This document shows, one piece after another, positions 8,034-15,444 of a DNA stretch of 64,000 nt (positions are counted from its first letter, which is position 1; every line of letters begins with the position of its first letter). Made by a program: the position numbers and the translations under genes. The notes beneath the pieces are model-generated. The model saw nothing but the letters and a program-made list of their open reading frames with translations. It had not been told where the DNA came from and did no database searches. This DNA comes from Orrella sp037026685. Lineage in GTDB: Bacteria; Pseudomonadota; Gammaproteobacteria; Burkholderiales; Burkholderiaceae_B. The stretch is taken from NCBI RefSeq assembly GCF_037026685.1, contig NZ_JBANET010000001.1, positions 1 through 64,000 of the forward strand, given 5' to 3'.

Positions 8034-9044
8034 ATGTCTCGCCATGACCACGCCTATCGCAGCCTGTTCGGCCACCCTTCCATGGTGGCCGATCTGTTGC
8101 GCGGCATCGTCCGGCAGGACTGGATCGCAGGGCTGGATCTTTCGACCCTGGAACGCGTCAACGGCGAACACGTCGCCGGCCTGCGCCAGCGGCGCTCCAG
8201 CGACATGGTGTGGCGGGCCAAGCAATACGAAAGGCCGTCCCATCTCTATGTGCTGCTGGAATTCCAGTCGCGCAGCGATGCGCACATGGCCCTGCGGATC
8301 TTGACCTACCTGAGCCTGCTCTACGAGGACATCAAGCGCCAGGGCAAGCTGCTGCCCCGTGGCCGCTTGCCTGCCGCCGTGCCCATCGTGATCTATAACG
8401 GCCTGCCCCGCTGGCGTTCGGCCCGACAGGTAGCCGAACTGATCGAGCCCGTGTCCGGACTGCAGGAGCACGTGCCCACGCTGCGCTACCTGTTGCTTGA
8501 CCAGGGGGCGCTTCTGGCCCGGGGGGATCTGCCGGCCGGCAACCTTGCCACCCTGCTCTTTCGGCTCGAACACGCGCGCAGCGAGGACGAACTGCGCCAA
8601 GCACTGCAAGGGCTGATCGGCCGTTTGCACGGGCCGGCATTCGAAGACTTGCAGCGTACCTTCGTGGCATGGCTAAGGGACGTTTTGCTGCCCGCGCGCG
8701 CGCCTGGCGTTAGCATTTCGGCCATCACTACCTTGCATGAGCCTGAAGCCATGATCGTTGAGGAAAAGATCGACTGGAGCCTGCGCTGGAAGCAGCAGGG
8801 CCTGCAGGAAGGCAGGCAGCAGGGGCTCCGGGAAGGACGCAGGGAAGGCCATCAGGAAGGACGCCGGGAAGGCGAATCCCTGTTGCTGCGGCGACAGCTC
8901 GTCCGGCGTTTCGGCGCCTTGCCCAAGCAGGTCGACCGGCGCCTGACGCAGGCCGGCAGCGAGGAACTGCAAGCCTGGGCCATGAACGTGCTGGATGCCC
9001 GGACGCTGGAGGAGGTCTTTCGCGGCGCTTCCCACGTCCAATAG
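8034..9044 (+). CDS. Rpn/YhgA family putative nuclease (PD-(D/E)XK)
   Basis: The 336-residue product starts with the Rpn/YhgA 'transposase-like' signature 'RHDHAYRSLFGHPSMVADLL'. Its nuclease core includes 'SDMVWRAK' and 'YVLLEFQSRSD', where the ExQ stands for the PD-(D/E)XK active site. Next come a helical region and a low-complexity charged stretch near residues 255-285 rich in QEG/REG repeats, typical of the family. A C-terminal DUF4351-like helical domain ends it. E. coli RpnA-E are DNA endonucleases that promote RecA-independent recombination and have been linked to defence. ATG 8034 is preferred; the frame is open 17 codons further upstream. The gene begins 122 bases from the dif-like site. 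Confidence 0.8.
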   Translation: MSRHDHAYRSLFGHPSMVADLLRGIVRQDWIAGLDLSTLERVNGEHVAGLRQRRSSDMVWRAKQYERPSHLYVLLEFQSRSDAHMALRILTYLSLLYEDIKRQGKLLPRGRLPAAVPIVIYNGLPRWRSARQVAELIEPVSGLQEHVPTLRYLLLDQGALLARGDLPAGNLATLLFRLEHARSEDELRQALQGLIGRLHGPAFEDLQRTFVAWLRDVLLPARAPGVSISAITTLHEPEAMIVEEKIDWSLRWKQQGLQEGRQQGLREGRREGHQEGRREGESLLLRRQLVRRFGALPKQVDRRLTQAGSEELQAWAMNVLDARTLEEVFRGASHVQ

Positions 9045-9068
9045 GCGGCATGCGGGCGGGCGGTCCCC

Positions 9069-9968
9069 TTACGCCCCGCCGTCCCCCGGCACCGTGCCGG
9101 CCGGCAGTTGCTCCACGTGCCGGCAGATATCGCCCGGGCGCGTCAGCCAGATCCTGTCGCGGTGCGCCACGATGTGCTGGAAGGCGCGGCGCAGCTCGCG
9201 GATGCGGTACGGGCGCCCGACCAGGAAAGGATGCAGCGAGATCGGCATGACCAGGGGCTGGCGCGCCGATTGTTCGAGCATCTCGTCGAAGGTGTCGATC
9301 AGCATGTCGCTGAATTGCGCCGAGGTGTAGCGGTACCAGACCAGGCTGCGGTTGTCGTTGTTCTCGATCGGATAGGGCATGAGCAGGATGCGGCCGTTGC
9401 GGGTGGCGGCCCAGATCGGCTGGTCGTCCGATGTCCAGTCCATGCAATAGCGGTAGCCGGCCTCTTGCAGCAGGTCCAGCGTGACGGGCGTGTTGGACAG
9501 CCAGGGGCTCATCCAGCCGGTGGGCGCGGCGCCCTCTTCCTGCCGGATGCGCCCGGTGCACGATTCGATCAGGTGCTTTTCCTCGGCTTCGGACAGGCTT
9601 TCCTGCACGTCCGAATTCGTCAGGCCGTGGCCCAGGATCTCGTCGCCGCGGCTGCGGATGCGCGCCGGGATGTCCGGGTGCAGGTCGTAGACGGCGGTGT
9701 TGAGCTGGTGGCCGGCCGGGATATCCAGCTGGTCGAACAGGTCCATCAGGCGCCAGAAGCCCACGCGGTTGCCGTAGTCGCGAAAGGAATAGATGCTGTG
9801 CGATTGGGCCTGGTCCGGCGGCGCGATGGCCGCGCCCTTGCCCTTGCCGAAGCGAAACGCCTCGATGTTGGTCGAGACGTAGACCGCCAGGCGCGTGCCG
9901 TTGGGCCATTCGTAGGTGGGACGGTCGTCGATGTTGCGGTAGGCATACCGCTGGTGCTGCTCGATCAT
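9069..9968 (-). CDS. Polysaccharide deacetylase family hydrolase (PuuE-like)
   Basis: The 299-residue product resembles the NodB-fold carbohydrate esterase family, in the allantoinase-like PuuE branch. Features are 'YVSTNIEAF', 'SFRDYGNRVGFWRLMDLFDQ', 'EILGHGLTNSD', a 'GWMSPWLSNTPVTLDLLQEAG' block and 'VMPISLHPFLVGRP'. Members hydrolyse amide or acetyl C-N bonds. The context of TRAP transporter plus amidase suggests a small imported amide or ureide rather than a polysaccharide. The ATG is preceded by GGAG at 6 bases; another in-frame ATG lies 5 codons upstream. It is the last gene of the minus-strand cluster that begins at 14299. Confidence 0.75.
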   Translation of the reverse strand: MIEQHQRYAYRNIDDRPTYEWPNGTRLAVYVSTNIEAFRFGKGKGAAIAPPDQAQSHSIYSFRDYGNRVGFWRLMDLFDQLDIPAGHQLNTAVYDLHPDIPARIRSRGDEILGHGLTNSDVQESLSEAEEKHLIESCTGRIRQEEGAAPTGWMSPWLSNTPVTLDLLQEAGYRYCMDWTSDDQPIWAATRNGRILLMPYPIENNDNRSLVWYRYTSAQFSDMLIDTFDEMLEQSARQPLVMPISLHPFLVGRPYRIRELRRAFQHIVAHRDRIWLTRPGDICRHVEQLPAGTVPGDGGA

Positions 9969-10014
9969 GGAAGGCTCCAGCAAGGGGTTCGTGTAGCGGG
10001 CGCGGTCCTGCGCC

Positions 10015-11325
10015 CTACTCCATCATGTCGGGAATGAATGTCACCAGGTCCGGAAACAGGATCAGGACCAGCAGGATCGCGAATTCGATCAGAACGAACG
10101 GCGTGACGCCCCGGAACACGTCGCCCAGCGACAGCGGCACCGGCGAGGCGCTGCGCACCACGTAGACGTTCAGGCCCACGGGCGGGGTGATCAGCGCGAT
10201 CTCGGCCAGCTTGACCGCGATGATGCCCAGCCAGATCGGGTCGTAGCCCACGCCCGTGAGCACCGGGAACATCACCGGCAGCGTCATGATCATGATGGCC
10301 ACGGCCTCGATCACCATGCCCAGCACCAGGTACAGCGCGATGAAGGCCAGCAGGTAGACATAGGGCGGCAGCTCCAGCGCCAGCAGGCTGTCGGCCACCG
10401 AGCCCACCAGCCCCGTGTAGGTCAGAAAGCGCGAGAAGATCATCCCGCCGATGATGATGATGAAGATGGTCGTGGTGGTGATGCTGGCCTCGCGGATGAT
10501 CTCCAGCAGCGTGCTGCGGTTGAGGCGGCGCTTGCCCAGGGCGATCAGGAAGGCGCCGAAGGCGCCCACCGCGCCGGCGTAGGTCGGCGTGAACAGGCCC
10601 GTGTAGATGCCGCCGATGACCAGCAGGAACAGGAAGCTGATGCCCCATACCGCGCTGAGCGATTGCCATTTCTCGCGCTGGCTGACCACGGCCTTTTGCA
10701 GCGGCGCCAGCGCCGGGTTGCGCACCGCGCGCAGGTAGATGCCCAGGATGAAGGCGGCGATGGTCAGGGCCGCGGGCACCAGTCCGGCCAGCATCATCTT
10801 GGAGATGGACTGTTCGGTGACGATGGCATAGACCACCATGATGATGCTGGGCGGGATCAGCGCGGCCAGCGTGCCCGAGGCGGCGATGCAGCCGGCGCTG
10901 AGCTTGCGGTCGTAGCCCAGGCGCGTCATCTCGGGCATGGCGATGCGGGTGAACACGGCCGAATTGACCACCGTGGAGCCCGATGCCGCGCCAAAGGCCG
11001 AGGAGGCCAGCGTGGTGGCGATGGCCAGGCCGCCCGGCAGGCGCCCCATCCAGTTATAGGCGGCGCGGTACAGGTCGGTGGTCAGGCCGGCGTGGGTGGC
11101 GAAGGCCCCCATGAAGATGAACAGCGGTATCACCGCCAGCGTGAACGAATTGGTGGTGTTGAACGGGACGGTGGCCAGTTGCGCCAGCGCCGCGTCCGGG
11201 CCGATCACCAGGGTGATGCCCAGAAGGCCGACCAGGCCCAGCGCCACGCCGATCTGCGTGCCGATGACCAGCAGGAAGGCCAGCAGCGCCACGGCGATCA
11301 GGCCTGCGATGTTCGCGTCGATCAC
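10015..11325 (-). CDS. TRAP transporter large permease subunit (DctM family)
   Basis: The 436-residue, roughly 12-helix protein has the DctM signatures 'GLLGITLVIGPDAALAQ', 'SSAFGAASGSTVVNSAVF', 'SGTLAALIPPSIIMVVYA' and 'ITPPVGLNVYVV'. It is the transport subunit of a tripartite ATP-independent periplasmic transporter, driven by ion gradients. The start is GTG with AAGGA 8 bases upstream. It follows the small permease by 19 bases in the same cluster, with the binding protein encoded further upstream. Confidence 0.93.
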   Translation of the reverse strand: MIDANIAGLIAVALLAFLLVIGTQIGVALGLVGLLGITLVIGPDAALAQLATVPFNTTNSFTLAVIPLFIFMGAFATHAGLTTDLYRAAYNWMGRLPGGLAIATTLASSAFGAASGSTVVNSAVFTRIAMPEMTRLGYDRKLSAGCIAASGTLAALIPPSIIMVVYAIVTEQSISKMMLAGLVPAALTIAAFILGIYLRAVRNPALAPLQKAVVSQREKWQSLSAVWGISFLFLLVIGGIYTGLFTPTYAGAVGAFGAFLIALGKRRLNRSTLLEIIREASITTTTIFIIIIGGMIFSRFLTYTGLVGSVADSLLALELPPYVYLLAFIALYLVLGMVIEAVAIMIMTLPVMFPVLTGVGYDPIWLGIIAVKLAEIALITPPVGLNVYVVRSASPVPLSLGDVFRGVTPFVLIEFAILLVLILFPDLVTFIPDMME

Positions 11326-11344
11326 GATGCGTATCCTTGATAAA

Positions 11345-11875
11345 TCAGCGCTCGAGGTGGGCGGCGTCGTCCTTGAGCCGCCCGCCCGTGCCCCGCGCCA
11401 GCAGGGCCAGGTCGGCGCACAGGTCCAGCAGCAGCTGCAGCAGGTAGAGCGCCGCGCCGAAGGCCAGCGCGAAGCGGGCCGGATACAGCGGGAAGCGCAC
11501 CGCGCCGCTGGTGGCCTCGTCGATGCTCAGGCTGTAGAGCGCCTCGTTCCACCCCTGCCAGAGAAGCAGGCCGAAGAAGGCGATGCCGGCCAGGTCCGCC
11601 AGCACGTCCATCAGGGATTGCATGCGCGGGCCGGCCTGCAGGTAGATCAGTTCGACGCGGATGTGCTTGCGCTGGATCTGGGCGTAGGCCAGGCCGCCGA
11701 ACACCACCAGCACCATCACGCTTTCGCTCAGCTCGTAGGCGCCGTGGATGGGATGGCCGAACTTGCTGGTGACCACGTCGGCGATGCCGGCGAACATGGA
11801 CAGGAACAGGCCCACGCCGCCGATGAATACCGACAGCCAGGCCAGCCGCTGCACCGCTCGGGATAGAGTCTGCAC
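11345..11875 (-). CDS. TRAP transporter small permease subunit (DctQ family)
   Basis: The 176-residue protein has four membrane helices and the DctQ pattern: an N-terminal 'RLAWLSVFIGGVGLFLSMF', then 'VVFGGLAYAQIQRKHIRVELIY' split across helix 2 and a loop, and a final long helix. It pairs with the DctM-type subunit at 10015. The start is GTG, supported by AAGGAGC 5 bases upstream. A charged tail follows the last helix. Confidence 0.9.
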   Translation of the reverse strand: MQTLSRAVQRLAWLSVFIGGVGLFLSMFAGIADVVTSKFGHPIHGAYELSESVMVLVVFGGLAYAQIQRKHIRVELIYLQAGPRMQSLMDVLADLAGIAFFGLLLWQGWNEALYSLSIDEATSGAVRFPLYPARFALAFGAALYLLQLLLDLCADLALLARGTGGRLKDDAAHLER

Positions 11876-11938
11876 GATGCGCTCCTTGGGACGGACTTGG
11901 GGCCGGCGGCCGGCGGCCGCCCTGCCCTCGTTCTGGCC

Positions 11939-12958
11939 TTACTGGCCCAGTTCGCGCCAGCGTTCGGCGATGCGGGCGGCCGATTCTTCCTGGCCGGACC
12001 GTTTCATGTCCTGCACCCAGGCCTGCAGCAGGTCCGGCGTCTGCGCCTTCCACTTTTCCAGCTCCGCCGCGTCGAAGGCCCGCACCGATGCGCCCGAGGC
12101 CTTGATGGTCTCGATCATCTTGGCGTCGCTTTGCTCGAGCCAATCGGGATAGCGCGCCTGGGCGGCCGCGGCTTCTTCCAGGATGATCCGGCGATAGTCC
12201 TCGGGCAGCCGGTTCCAGGTGCGCTTGCCGATCACGGTCAGGTGCCCGCCCATGGTCATGATCGGGCCGCAGGTGTGCTTGCCGGCTTCATGCACGCGGT
12301 TCGAGACCACGTTGCCCAGGTTCAGGAAGGAGTAGTCCAGCGCGCCGCGCTGCAGCGCCTCGTAGATTTCCACCACCGGGATGGTCAGGGGCGTGGCGCC
12401 GGCGGCGGTCAGCACCTTGGGGATGTCCGAGCCGAAGGCGCGCACCTTCTTGCCCGAGACGCCGGCCAGCGTATGGCAGTTCTCGCCCGGGCCGGTCAGG
12501 TAGTACGAGCCCAGCGCCTGCTGGAACAGGAACTGCACGCCCAGCTTGTCCAGCTCCTGCGTGAACTCGGGAAACTTCTGCACCGAGTCCTGCATGATCT
12601 CCACGGCCTGGCGCGGCGTGTCGAACACCAGCGGGATCTGGCTGGCCTTCCAGTAGCGCAACTGGTCGGGATAGTAGCCGGGGACGATCGCGGCCATGTC
12701 CACGCCGCCGCGCCCGACCAGCTGCAGCACTTCGTTGCCGCCGCCCAGCGCACCCGAGTAGGCGATGCTGAACTTGACGGCGCCGTCGGTGCGTTCGGAC
12801 ACGCGCCGCGCGAACTCTTCCTCGACTTCCAGGAATTCGCCCTTGGGCAGGTAATGCGCCCAGCGCAGATTGAACTTTTGCTGGGCCATGGCCGCGGCCG
12901 GGACCAGGCTCATGCCGAGCATGGCGGCCGTGCCGATTGCGATCAGAGTTTTCTTCAT
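11939..12958 (-). CDS. TRAP transporter periplasmic binding protein (DctP family)
   Basis: The 339-residue product has a clear signal peptide ending 'AAAMAQQ'. The mature DctP fold includes 'FEEEFARRVSERTDGAVKF'-like motifs (seen as 'EEEFARRVSERTDGAVKFSI'), 'KVRAFGSDIPKVLTAAGA' (substrate clamp, with the arginine that usually binds a carboxylate) and 'VVEIYEALQRGALDYSFLN'. It delivers a substrate, probably carrying a carboxylate, to the DctQM permease. AAGGGG precedes the ATG. The substrate is unknown; neighbouring amidase and deacetylase-like genes point to an amide-bearing compound. Confidence 0.92.
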   Translation of the reverse strand: MKKTLIAIGTAAMLGMSLVPAAAMAQQKFNLRWAHYLPKGEFLEVEEEFARRVSERTDGAVKFSIAYSGALGGGNEVLQLVGRGGVDMAAIVPGYYPDQLRYWKASQIPLVFDTPRQAVEIMQDSVQKFPEFTQELDKLGVQFLFQQALGSYYLTGPGENCHTLAGVSGKKVRAFGSDIPKVLTAAGATPLTIPVVEIYEALQRGALDYSFLNLGNVVSNRVHEAGKHTCGPIMTMGGHLTVIGKRTWNRLPEDYRRIILEEAAAAQARYPDWLEQSDAKMIETIKASGASVRAFDAAELEKWKAQTPDLLQAWVQDMKRSGQEESAARIAERWRELGQ

Positions 12959-13012
12959 GATTTTCCCCTTGTGGAGCCAGGTTACGGAGACTGCGGTAGA
13001 AACGGGACGCCG

Positions 13013-14299
13013 TCAGGCGGCCTGTCGGTCGGAAACGTGGGCGCGCAGCGCGTCGCGCAGCCGCGCGGCCAGCGCCAGGAACAGCGCGTCCTGGCCGTGG
13101 CGGCCCACCAGCTGCACGCCCACGGGCAGGCCGCTGCCGGCCGCGCGGGCCAGCGGCAGGTGCAGGCTGGGCCAGCCCAGCAAGGACCAGATCTTGTTGA
13201 AGACGCCGTCGCCGGTATGGCCCAGGCCGGCCGGCGCGGTCCCGCCGGCGCTGGCGGTCACGATCAGGTCGGCCTCGCCGGCCAGGGCATCCCAGGCGCG
13301 CTGCATCGACGCCTGCAGCTGGCGCGCTTCGCGGTATTGGCGCGCGCCGATGCCCAGGCCGCGCCGGACCGTGCCCTCCAGTTGCGGGCTCAGCCCCGCG
13401 CCGTGCAGGCGGGCCACCGGCGCGATGTTGCGGGCCAGTTCGTATTCCATGATGGTGGCGTGGGCCTGCAGCAAGGCGCCGGCCTGGGCGAACGGTGCGA
13501 GCGTGCGCACGGCATGCCCGGCCTGGCGCAGCGCCGAGGCGGCCTGCTCCAGCGCCTGCTCGGCCTCGGGCTGCACGGGCGCGATGGCCGCGCCGGGAAT
13601 CAGGACCACGCGCAGCGGGCCCTGGCCCGCCGAGGCCGTACCCATCGCGGGGTCGGGCAGCAGCACGCGCGCCACGCAGGCCACGTCCTCCAGTTCGGCG
13701 CCATACCAGCCGATGACGTCCAGCGATTCGCAGGTGAGCTTCATGCCGTCGCGCGGCACCAGCCCGAAACTGGGCTTGAAGCCCACCACGCCGCAATAGG
13801 CGGCCGGGCGGATCATCGAGCCGCCGGTCTGCGTGCCCAGCGCAAAGGGCGCCATGCCGGCGGCCACGGCGGCGGCCGAGCCGCTGGACGAGCCCCCCGG
13901 CGTATGGGCCGGGTTGTGCGGATTGGTGGTCGGTCCGGGCGCCTTGAAGGCGAATTCGGCGGTCACCGTCTTGCCCAGCGGGATGGCGCCGGCCCGGCGC
14001 AGCATGTCCACGCAGGCGGCATCGTAGGCGCGCGGCGCGTCGGGGGTGACGTTCGAACCGCAGCGCGTGGGCATGCCCGCCACGTCGATGATGTCCTTCA
14101 CGCCGAAAGGCACCCCCGCCAACGGCAGGCCAGGGTCCACGCCCTGGGCTTGCGCCAGCAGCGTCTGCTGCGGCGCGACATGCGTCCATGCCCGCACCGC
14201 CGGCTCGCGCGCGGCGATGGCCGCCAGCGATTGGGTCACGGCGTGGGTGGGCGGCAGGCTGCCTAGGCGCAGGCGATCGACGAAATGTTGCAAAAGCAT
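13013..14299 (-). CDS. Amidase signature family hydrolase
   Basis: The 428-residue amidase has an intact Ser-Ser-Lys triad. The lysine lies in 'VPFGVKDIIDVAG', the cis-serine in 'TPGGSSSGSAAAVAAG' and the nucleophile serine in 'LGTQTGGSMIRPAAYCG'. The family hydrolyses amides, carbamates and ureides in the cytoplasm. It is the first gene of the minus-strand cluster with the TRAP transporter, divergent from a LysR regulator, so it probably acts on the imported compound. No strong ribosome site precedes the ATG. It differs in length and N-terminus from the second amidase at 15445. Confidence 0.9.
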   Translation of the reverse strand: MLLQHFVDRLRLGSLPPTHAVTQSLAAIAAREPAVRAWTHVAPQQTLLAQAQGVDPGLPLAGVPFGVKDIIDVAGMPTRCGSNVTPDAPRAYDAACVDMLRRAGAIPLGKTVTAEFAFKAPGPTTNPHNPAHTPGGSSSGSAAAVAAGMAPFALGTQTGGSMIRPAAYCGVVGFKPSFGLVPRDGMKLTCESLDVIGWYGAELEDVACVARVLLPDPAMGTASAGQGPLRVVLIPGAAIAPVQPEAEQALEQAASALRQAGHAVRTLAPFAQAGALLQAHATIMEYELARNIAPVARLHGAGLSPQLEGTVRRGLGIGARQYREARQLQASMQRAWDALAGEADLIVTASAGGTAPAGLGHTGDGVFNKIWSLLGWPSLHLPLARAAGSGLPVGVQLVGRHGQDALFLALAARLRDALRAHVSDRQAA

Positions 14300-14389
14300 G
14301 GAGAAAGAGAGCCGATGTGGGCGGCGCCGGCCCGCGGCAAGCGCCTGGATATTGGATGGCGCTTATAGTAGGAATCCCGAACTGATGTC

Positions 14390-14408
14390 GTCCAATACGA
14401 ATTTGGAC
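14390..14408. promoter_or_regulatory. Candidate LysR operator
   Basis: A perfect dyad, GTCCAA-N7-TTGGAC, lies between the divergent amidase/TRAP cluster and the LysR gene. It ends 7 bases before the LysR start codon, overlapping the likely lysR leader. Its position fits an autoregulatory operator for the adjacent LysR protein, which typically binds interrupted dyads with AT-rich centres. Binding is inferred from position and symmetry only. Confidence 0.55.
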
Positions 14409-14415
14409 AAGGATT

Positions 14416-15336
14416 ATGTCTAAGTTGGAATTAATGAGGCTGGAAGGCAAGCTGCTGCATGCCTTCAGCGTGGTGGCCGAAGAGCTGCATTTCGGCAGGG
14501 CCGCCGAGCGCCTGCGCATCAGCCAGCCGCCCTTGAGCAAGCAGATCATGCGGCTGGAGGAACAGCTGGGTGCCGCGTTGCTGATACGGACCACGCGTTC
14601 GGTGCGCCTGACCCCGGCCGGGCGCATCGTCCACGCCTACGCCAGGCGGCTGGCCGACGATCTGCAGGGTATGCTGCGCGCCGTCGAGCAGGTTTCGCAC
14701 GGCCTGGCCGGCAACGTCACCATCGGGCTGGCGCCCAGCGCGGCGCGCTCGTCGCTGACGGTGGCCCTGCATCAGTTCAAGGAAGGCCACCCGGATTTCG
14801 CCGTGGAGCTGCGCGAGATGAATTCGCTGGAGATGGCCGATGCCTTGCGCGCGCGTCGCATCGACCTGGCCTTGATGCGCCCCATCGTGGTGGAGGCCGA
14901 TATCCGCACGCACGTGGTGCACGAGGAGCCGATGCTGCTTGCGGTGCGCCTGGACCATCCCCTGGCCAACCAGCGCCGCGCCACCCTGGAGCAGGTCGCG
15001 CAGTATCCGCTGATCGGCTATGACGCCCGCATCTCGCCCTATTTCCGGACCCAGCTGCAAACGATGTTCCTGAAGGCCAGCGTGCGTCCGCACATCGTGC
15101 AGGAAAGCGTGGTGCCCACGCTGCTGGCGCTGGTGGAGATCGGCGTGGGCATCGCGCTGGTGCCCGAGTCCATCGCCCAGAGCCGCAACGGCGTGCTGCG
15201 CTTTGTGCCGCTGGCCGCCGAGCAGGCCAGCCACGTGCACATCATCGCCGCGACCCTGCGTCATGGCGAGAACAGCGCCAGGGACTCCTGCCTGCGGATA
15301 TTGCGCCGCTTCGCGCGCGAGGCCGGCGGCCGCTGA
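14416..15336 (+). CDS. LysR family transcriptional regulator
   Basis: The 306-residue product has an N-terminal winged helix-turn-helix at about residues 10-65 ('HFGRAAERLRISQPPLSKQI', 'RTTRSVRLTPAGR'). A periplasmic-binding-protein-like co-inducer domain follows ('NVTIGLAPSAARSSL', 'IDLALMRPIVVEADI', 'VEIGVGIALVPESIA'). It resembles the BenM/CatM branch. AAGGAT precedes the ATG. It is divergent from the amidase-TRAP-deacetylase cluster and upstream of a second amidase, and it probably regulates one or both. A perfect dyad lies just upstream. Confidence 0.92.
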   Translation: MSKLELMRLEGKLLHAFSVVAEELHFGRAAERLRISQPPLSKQIMRLEEQLGAALLIRTTRSVRLTPAGRIVHAYARRLADDLQGMLRAVEQVSHGLAGNVTIGLAPSAARSSLTVALHQFKEGHPDFAVELREMNSLEMADALRARRIDLALMRPIVVEADIRTHVVHEEPMLLAVRLDHPLANQRRATLEQVAQYPLIGYDARISPYFRTQLQTMFLKASVRPHIVQESVVPTLLALVEIGVGIALVPESIAQSRNGVLRFVPLAAEQASHVHIIAATLRHGENSARDSCLRILRRFAREAGGR

Positions 15337-15444
15337 CATCGCCTCGCGCTGGCGGTGGACCGGCCGCGCCCGGCGGGCTAAGGTGCGCCTTGGCTTGCCC
15401 CGCGCAAGCCGCGCCTTTCCCATACCGATCGCCTTCGCCCCGCC

